Made by a program: the position numbers and the translations under genes. Shown here in pieces: positions 58,095 through 64,000 of a stretch of DNA of 64,000 nucleotides (the first letter of the stretch is position 1; each line of letters opens with the position of its first letter). This stretch comes from Flaveria trinervia. Taxonomy: Eukaryota; Streptophyta; Magnoliopsida; Asterales; Asteraceae. Location of the stretch: the NCBI GenBank assembly GCA_025506515.1, contig CM046444.1, forward strand, positions 121,556,701 through 121,620,700, in the 5' to 3' direction. The notes under the pieces are model-generated. The model was not told the origin of the DNA and searched no databases. It saw only the letters and a program-made list of their open reading frames with translations.

Positions 58095-59738
58095 GCTCGT
58101 GGTCTCATGTTGTTGAGAGCATATATGGAAAATAGTTATAGTGGATGTATACCGAGTTTATGTACATATGGAGGCTATTTCACATACAGTGCAAATCTGC
58201 GTTTTTGTAATAGCGAGGACAGCCTTAAAACATCAACATTTTGTTGAAAGTTAAGAGACATTCCTTTGGTTGTTCCTGTACGTTTACTCCAAATATGAAG
58301 AACACTATTCATTCACATTATAATTTTTTTGATATGTATACTAATAAATAAATACATTAATATAGAAATAAATAATAACTATGTGAGTGTAGAGATCAAA
58401 TTTGGTTTTGCATGACCATATATTTTCTTTGTTAAATTAAACCTTAAACCATTAAGACAGAGTCCGGTTATTGAGACATCACCTCAGTTCAAAAATCAAT
58501 AAGTGGGGTTGAGTTAAATGAGTTGTTCTCTTAAAAGAAGAGACCGGCTAGAGATCTCTCTATCAAAATCTTTAAAACAAATGGTTGCCATGAATTTAGT
58601 TACCAATTAGAATCATAATATTATAGTTAGGAAAGATGCATTGCAGTAAAGGACCAGGGGAACTTTAAAATGCTTGGATATAAACGATCAGATTGATGCT
58701 AGATTTTATAACTTACCCATCTTTTTCCACTAACTTGTGTTATCTAGCGTGATTTTGCTAAAACTAAAGGTTTCTAAGCTCAAAGGAGCCTAAGCTAAGC
58801 CAAGTAAAGTTGTGTTAGATATGAATTTTATTTTTTTATTCCGAATTCCGAACTACATCATTGAATAAAGCCTTTGCCTTCTAATCACCGGGGATGTCTC
58901 CGTCAATCTTTGATTATTGATAAAATTCACGTTTAAGTATTTTTAAAGACACCTACTATTATGTCCAAGTATTCGTCGGAATACTTACTTTCCAGACTTT
59001 CAATAACTTCTTGTAGCCGGTAAGAAGCGAGAGGGTGTTTGCGCACCTCCTGTTATTAAGATCGCCAAATTGGTTTTCAAGAGTATGCAAAGATGTTTCT
59101 TAAAGGGTTGTGTGAAAATGTCACACTTAGAATCTTTGAAAAGTGAAACAACCCTTACAACAAGGTACTAAAATTGGAACATCGTTTATAAGGGCCATTT
59201 AAAGACACCTACTATTAACGGTCTTAAACATGAGTTTAAAATGTGCACCACTAGTCTTAATTGAGCGTTTGCATGTTGTTAAAAGTAGTAATGGTGTTTA
59301 TATTAAAAAATTCAACATAGCTATTAAAATATTTCATAAATTAATTTGCATCATGTTAATTATATATTTTAATACATAACATATCGTATTTAGCTAAATC
59401 AGAATGTACATCTATAATGATTATACTACTATGATAAAATAAAATTTAGAATTTACATAGTTGAAACTATTAGTATGAATTAATATCATACAATAGAGAG
59501 AGTTTGAATTCTAAAAAACTAATGTACTTAGTTAAATAATTATTTAATAAACTTAAGGAAATATCTAATTTTAACATCTCTATAAAACTATAAAAATCAC
59601 TTTGGTCGGTAAGTATGCTTCTAATGCTTTTTTAAACAATAAGTTTTAGTTTTTCTGTGTAATATATAACCACAACCTAGTGTCTTATTTTTTTGTTAAT
59701 GTATCATAGACTACACATTTTTTATAAAACAATTGTTA
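58095..59738. other. 3' flank and intergenic DNA
   Basis: The 3'-UTR of the GT14 gene is followed by AT-rich DNA. No further gene or clear repeat is visible. Confidence 0.5.
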
Positions 59739-60138
59739 GGAGCTGTTTGATTACACTAACAGGATAAAATCTGGTTGAGTCAGAAGCTGACCAAGTTAGA
59801 AGTTTTGACCGGGTATGCATCTGATTGAAACTTGGCTGTTTGATTCAGTATCTGACTGAAACAAAAACGATTCAATATTTAAGTAACAAAACCCACCGGA
59901 GTCACCACCGGTCGAAACCACCACCGCAAGGGTGCAACGGCCTGCGGGTCGGAGGGGGTGGCGGCCTGCGGGTCGGAGGGGGTGGCGGCCTGCGGGCCAC
60001 GGCCTGCGGATAAGCGGTCAGCACATTTTTTTTCAAGGTCTACGTAAACACTGGAGACCTGGTCAGCCAGACTCGAAGCCGAAATCAAACGGGCTGACCC
60101 GCTGACCGGTCAACCGGGTCAGCCAAAAACAAACAACC
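59739..60138. mobile_element. hAT-like MITE, copy 3, opposite orientation
   Basis: Starts GGAGCTGTTTGATTACAC and ends AACAAACAACC. Relative to copy 1 it is inverted: the CTGACT/AGTCAGAA arm comes first and CTGACCGGTCAACCGGGTCA last. The core is a GC-rich tandem of GGCCTGCGGGTCGGAGGG units (59938-60010), different from the core of copy 1. Confidence 0.62.
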
Positions 60139-60294
60139 TTTTAATCTACTTCATTAACTACCACTTGCAAAATTTAAACAATTGATTTTTAATCAACAGA
60201 GAACTCCTTACCACTCTAACCGTTCATTTCTTTTTTTTTTACCCCACACCATTTAACCATAAGATATCTTCCGGCAACATTTGATTTGTTTTTC

Positions 60295-60377
60295 GTGGTG
60301 GCGGCGGCGGCGGTGGCGGTGGCGGTGGCGGTGGCGGTGGCGGTGGCGGTGGCGGTGGCGGTGGCGGTGGCGGTGGC
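60295..60377. repeat. GGCGGT/GGC microsatellite
   Basis: A few GGC units followed by about eleven perfect or near-perfect GGCGGT hexamers. It ends exactly at the start of the Gypsy LTR. Confidence 0.9.
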
Positions 60378-62870
60378 TGTAACATCTCGTTTTTTTAACT
60401 AAGAGTTAACTTTGTTTATTCTTGTAAGGGTCATTATGGTCTATTATGAAACTTATGTGTTGTTTATGCTTATTCACTATTGTCATTAAATTTCTATGTA
60501 TGAAAGTTAAAAATAAATATTAAATAATAATCATGTTAATATTAATAATAATAATAAGTAATAATATTAGTAATAATAAGATTACTTATAATAAAGTTAC
60601 TTATAATAATAACTTGTAAGAGTTATTAAACTTAATAATGTTCAAAACATAAACTTAAATAAGTTTAGAGGGTAGTTATGTAGTTTTCAAAACTTGAATT
60701 TAAAGTTCTATCTTAACATGACAAACCCTAAACTATAGGGGGTGTTAGTGTAAATTATTAAAACCCAAACCCCACCCCATTTATCTCCCGATTTTCCGGC
60801 CGGTCACCGGTCACCGCCGGCCGACCTCCGGCGGGTCCTAAAAAACTCACCAGAACCTTCGAAAAACGACCCTAAACCATTCCAAACCTTTTAGTGTACA
60901 TGATTCGAACCTGATCATAGCAATTAATCACCTTTAAACGTCGGTTACTGATTCTAATCGAGTGTATAACCGAAGCATTAAACCCCACAGCCGTTCGAGC
61001 CTTAAACACTAATAATAACTCAATTAAATCAACACGAACAAACTTCTATCTACCTTTAATCAAATACAATCATCAATTTCACCTGAAACAAACGCAAACA
61101 TCGAATTCAATCATCAACACTGTCGCGGTCTGCAAGCAAATTGAAACCCATTCTCTGAACCATCTCAACTGAAATTGATAGAGGGCTTTCAACCTTTGAG
61201 CCACGTGGAAGCTTCCTGCACAATTAATTTAGGTTCCATTATCATTTGCATCGTGAACGCTATACACTCGGGTCGCGACTATTTCCTCGGTCTGTGGCAT
61301 CGAAATCGATCTTAATCAGGTAGGTTTTGCACATAAATCTACTCGATTTCACTTAGGGATTAAAAGCCCTAAGGTTAATGGGGTTGAAACTAACGGATCA
61401 TTGCTCAATTTTGGGTTCGTTTGATCTAGGGTTCATGAGGAATTGGGGATTTGTTTAAGTTACATATTTAAGAATTAAAAACCAAAACATAACGCGGCTG
61501 AGAGCCTGGTCTACTGGTTACACATACACACATCAACCTTGAGGTCTCGGGTTCGAACCGGGCACCCTCAAACATTTTTTTAAGGCTTTTCAGCCCTTAA
61601 ATAAATTATAGAAAATTTTTAATAAATATAAAAAGGGTTTTTGTAAACTTTAAATATTTTTCAAAGACATCAAATTATTTTCTATAATTTTTCTAAATTT
61701 AATTAATTAATTATCTTTTAATAAAGAATTTTAACAAAGGATGTTCTTGGATTATTTCTATTAAAATGGATTTTGAATAATAAATTAATAAATTATTATT
61801 GGTCCAAATATTACCATTAAGTTATTATCGTTAAAATCATGATTATTTCAAATATTATTCAAGTTTATATTTAAACTTCACTAGCTATTATCGATGATTT
61901 AATGTTATTTTCTTTATAATAATTTACACAAATGGTATATTCCTTTGTTACATTATTTAGACTACTACAAAGATCCCCAAACTCCACTTGAAATTTTAGC
62001 TCTCGTTAAATCAATAATTCAATTATTAAACTTAAATCTTGTAAATACATATGTTTAGGTGCCTTGTGACGTTCATCTTGGAACGACGTTTACTATTCTT
62101 AAATAATCTCCATTATATACATATTATCACGTGAGTTTTCTTGCCCCTTTTTCATATTTTTACACTAACTTGGGGTGAAACATGATAGCGTATACCTGAT
62201 ACACTTATACACATTTGAGACTTGTAAATCACGTGCAATTCAACTTATTATTTTGTCATGGTTATTTGTTTATTGTAAGTGTTTATATGAGATACATAGT
62301 TTGTTTACAATCATTAACTATTGCTAGCCTGACGACGTCTTAGATCTTTGGGCCTGACAAGCCTATTTGGTGCTAAAGTCGATGTATTGCCGACTCCTAG
62401 GAGCCGTATGCTTGTGCACTAGGGAACCAAATACACTTAGCCAATCTTTTATACTTGTAATCAAGTCGAGGTTTGGTTGTAACGATATGTGTTCTATAAC
62501 CTTACTAGCTTATAACCTATGACATGAATTGCTACTTGTAACTTTCTTTTTCATATTATGTATGAAAACCTTGGAAACTCACCGACTATTTTAGTTGACT
62601 CTTATTTTTATCATGTTTCAGGTCAACCTCAAGTTTAAAGTGATCATTTTGAAGCATGCTATAATCTAGGACTTGGACCTAGATAATGAAATAAAAAGTT
62701 ACATTATGTTATGTTATGTTGAACTTATTTCTTGTATAAGACTTATGATTGTAATATCCATTTCAAGACTTATGATAATAATATTTACAATTTAGTATAG
62801 CGTTATGTGGCTGTGAACAATCTTAACCCTCACATCTCGACGTTTCCGCCGTCAAGGTTGGGGTGTGACA
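60378..62870 (+). repeat. Gypsy 5' LTR, 2.5 kb
   Basis: Begins TGTAACATCTCG and ends GGTTGGGGTGTGACA, a TG...CA LTR. The 3' part has the same general layout as the minus-strand LTRs at 26139 and 29657. It contains a tRNA-like promoter segment at 61495-61575. Confidence 0.78.
61495..61575 (+). repeat. tRNA-related (SINE-like) segment within the LTR
   Basis: An A-box-like sequence TGGTCTACTGG (61507-61517) is followed 32 bp later by a perfect B box GGTTCGAACC (61550-61559) in the context GGTCTCGGGTTCGAACCGGG. This is the RNA polymerase III promoter layout of tRNA genes and tRNA-derived SINEs. No cloverleaf acceptor stem is apparent, so it is not a tRNA gene. No flanking duplication was found. 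Confidence 0.55.
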
Positions 62871-62873
62871 GAT

Positions 62874-62886
62874 TGGTATCAGAGCC
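62874..62886 (+). other. Primer-binding site of the Gypsy element
   Basis: TGGTATCAGAGCC, complementary to the 3' end of initiator tRNA-Met, begins 3 nt after the LTR end. Confidence 0.85.
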
Positions 62887-63573
62887 CATAACTATAGGGA
62901 TTTAGGTTATTAGTAATGGTGACCTAGACTATAGCTTATGCATGAACCTCATAGGTTAATATTTATATTCTTGGAAATATATATATTGTTACATGCTAAT
63001 GCTATACTTTATGTGCAACTTGATGCCTTAGCATAGGTTGCCTTGTAATTGTCTAAACTTTGTTACTTGTCTCCCTAAATTTAACTTTGACTCATTGACT
63101 CTCCCCGACAAATGAAACTTCTTAATCTTGTTCTCGTCAACACGTGGAATCGTATACTTATGCTTAAGAATTGAATCTTTAGACTTATGTCTAATCTATG
63201 TAAATCTCATCATGGTTTTGATTTCATGAACCTAAGAAATTTGTGTGACACATGGACACCTGTATTCTAGATTTCCTGGCAAAAGGCCCTCGGGCTAAGG
63301 CAAGCATATCGCATAAATCCTACGGGACTAGTTATGCTTACCTGGGGATTTCTGGGATGAGTGATAAACCATGGTCAACATACACAAATTTCTAAGGCGA
63401 ATGAGTCAACTTACCTTGATGTGTCAACGTTTCCAAATGGTAATGCGTTACCAAATGGAACCATTCCATGTGCCTTACAACTTTTTGCCTTATCCTTGTT
63501 GAACATTAATCCTTGTTGAACATTAATCCTTGTTATTCCAATTCTCATATCTAACTCATTTGTATATTCCAGC

Positions 63574-64000
63574 ATGTCTCGTCATCATGGAAAGCGTGGG
63601 AGTTCCGATCGTAAGTTAGCCGCCATGATTGCTCGACAAATGGCTGCTGTCATTCCGACCATGGTTGCTGAACTTAATAGCACCTTAATGACCAACGCTA
63701 GCAACAATGGAAATGGTCATGGAGAGAATAGCAACAATCAAAACGGGAACAATCAACACGGGAATAATCAAACTTGCACCTTCAAACACTTCAGCTCTTG
63801 CAAGCCCACTAGTTTTAGTGGCAAGGAAGGAGCCACTGGCCTTCTTGAGTGGTTCGAAAACATGGAGAATACCTTTATCAATTGTGAGTGTCCCGATGCA
63901 CTCAAGGTTCGTTATGCCACTAGTATGTTCCAACAAAGGGCTCTTACCTGGTGGAATAGCGAGAAGAGGAATCGTGGACCCGATGCCATTCTAGCACTTA
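63574..64000 (+). CDS. Retrotransposon Gag (partial)
   Basis: The open frame runs from an ATG at 63574 to the end of the window (142 codons visible, no stop). It codes for the capsid precursor that packages element RNA. After a basic N-terminus (MSRHHGKRGSS) and an Asn/Gly-rich linker at about 44-66 come the conserved Gag core motifs FKHFSSCKPTSFSG, GATGLLEWFENMEN and ALTWWNS. Zinc-knuckle and polymerase regions would follow downstream. It is an ordinary transposon gene and not a host gene. Confidence 0.88.
   Translation, partial: MSRHHGKRGSSDRKLAAMIARQMAAVIPTMVAELNSTLMTNASNNGNGHGENSNNQNGNNQHGNNQTCTFKHFSSCKPTSFSGKEGATGLLEWFENMENTFINCECPDALKVRYATSMFQQRALTWWNSEKRNRGPDAILAL

Larger units (their letters stand above)
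60378..64000 (+). mobile_element. Ty3/Gypsy-type LTR retrotransposon, 5' part, cut by window end
   Basis: Contains a 5' LTR (60378-62870), a primer-binding site (62874-62886), an untranslated leader and an open gag frame to the last base. Polymerase genes and the 3' LTR lie outside the window, so insertion age and target duplication cannot be assessed. The intact gag suggests a fairly young insertion. The lineage within Ty3/Gypsy cannot be decided without the reverse transcriptase. Confidence 0.85.

Noticed and set aside
61495..61575. A tRNA gene
   Set aside because: A and B boxes are present, but I could not pair an acceptor stem or find an anticodon arm.
1..64000. CRISPR array, operon or prokaryotic defence system
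   Set aside because: Introns, LTRs, MITEs and plant-only gene families show nuclear plant DNA. No regularly spaced repeats of CRISPR type occur.

Overview
This is nuclear DNA of a dicot plant. The evidence is AT-rich intergenic sequence, GT-AG introns, plant-only gene families and dense plant transposons. The gag and LTR style at the right edge would fit the daisy family (Asteraceae), but that placement is a guess. The window is scaffolded assembly: a run of exactly 100 N lies at 43901-44000.

Seven genes can be supported. (1) 4867-8557 (+) is an NPF6.4/NRT1.3-type nitrate/peptide-family transporter in five exons. (2) 9634-10057 (-) is a small bacterial-type ribosomal protein L30 (uL30), probably mitochondrial. 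(3) 18160-18369 (-) is a single-exon CLE signalling-peptide precursor. (4, 5) 34203-37771 and 40265-41908 (+) are tandem paralogous RNase III-like (RTL) genes with the same exon plan. (6) 46360-48216 (+) is an intronless PPR-DYW protein, the apparent MEF1 orthologue. (7) 52306-58094 (+) is a ten-exon GT14/BC10-like glycosyltransferase. A broken DUF212 gene (48957-49311) follows MEF1. The genes are not functionally linked; this is an ordinary gene-plus-transposon stretch.

The most unusual region is 18.6-33.6 kb. Three Mutator-like elements with GAGTTAAT-type ends and about 9-bp target duplications lie close together, and each carries a degraded piece of a different host gene: BLOS1-like, BED-finger/hAT-derived-protein-like and ZF-HD-like. 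I read them as Pack-MULEs. The second contains a composite LTR element (25763-28305) flanked by TATTT on both sides. One end is a 268-bp Cassandra-type LTR carrying a 5S-rRNA promoter segment, and the other end is a 2.2-kb Gypsy-type LTR. The third contains a solo LTR nested inside another solo LTR. The inner one has a perfect CCTGC duplication.

Other repeats are a 1.1-kb foldback element (10551-11662), three copies of a GC-rich hAT-like MITE family (49.5, 50.3 and 59.7 kb), several smaller MITEs (some in introns), a three-unit tandem repeat of about 240 bp in the GT14 first intron, and the 5' part of a Ty3/Gypsy element from 60378 to the window end. That last element has a 2.5-kb LTR, a primer-binding site and an open gag frame, and it sits at the edge of a GGTGGC microsatellite.

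Two genes (the transporter and the second RTL) have one-base frameshifts in short homopolymers near their 3' ends. This pattern fits assembly error at least as well as real mutation.
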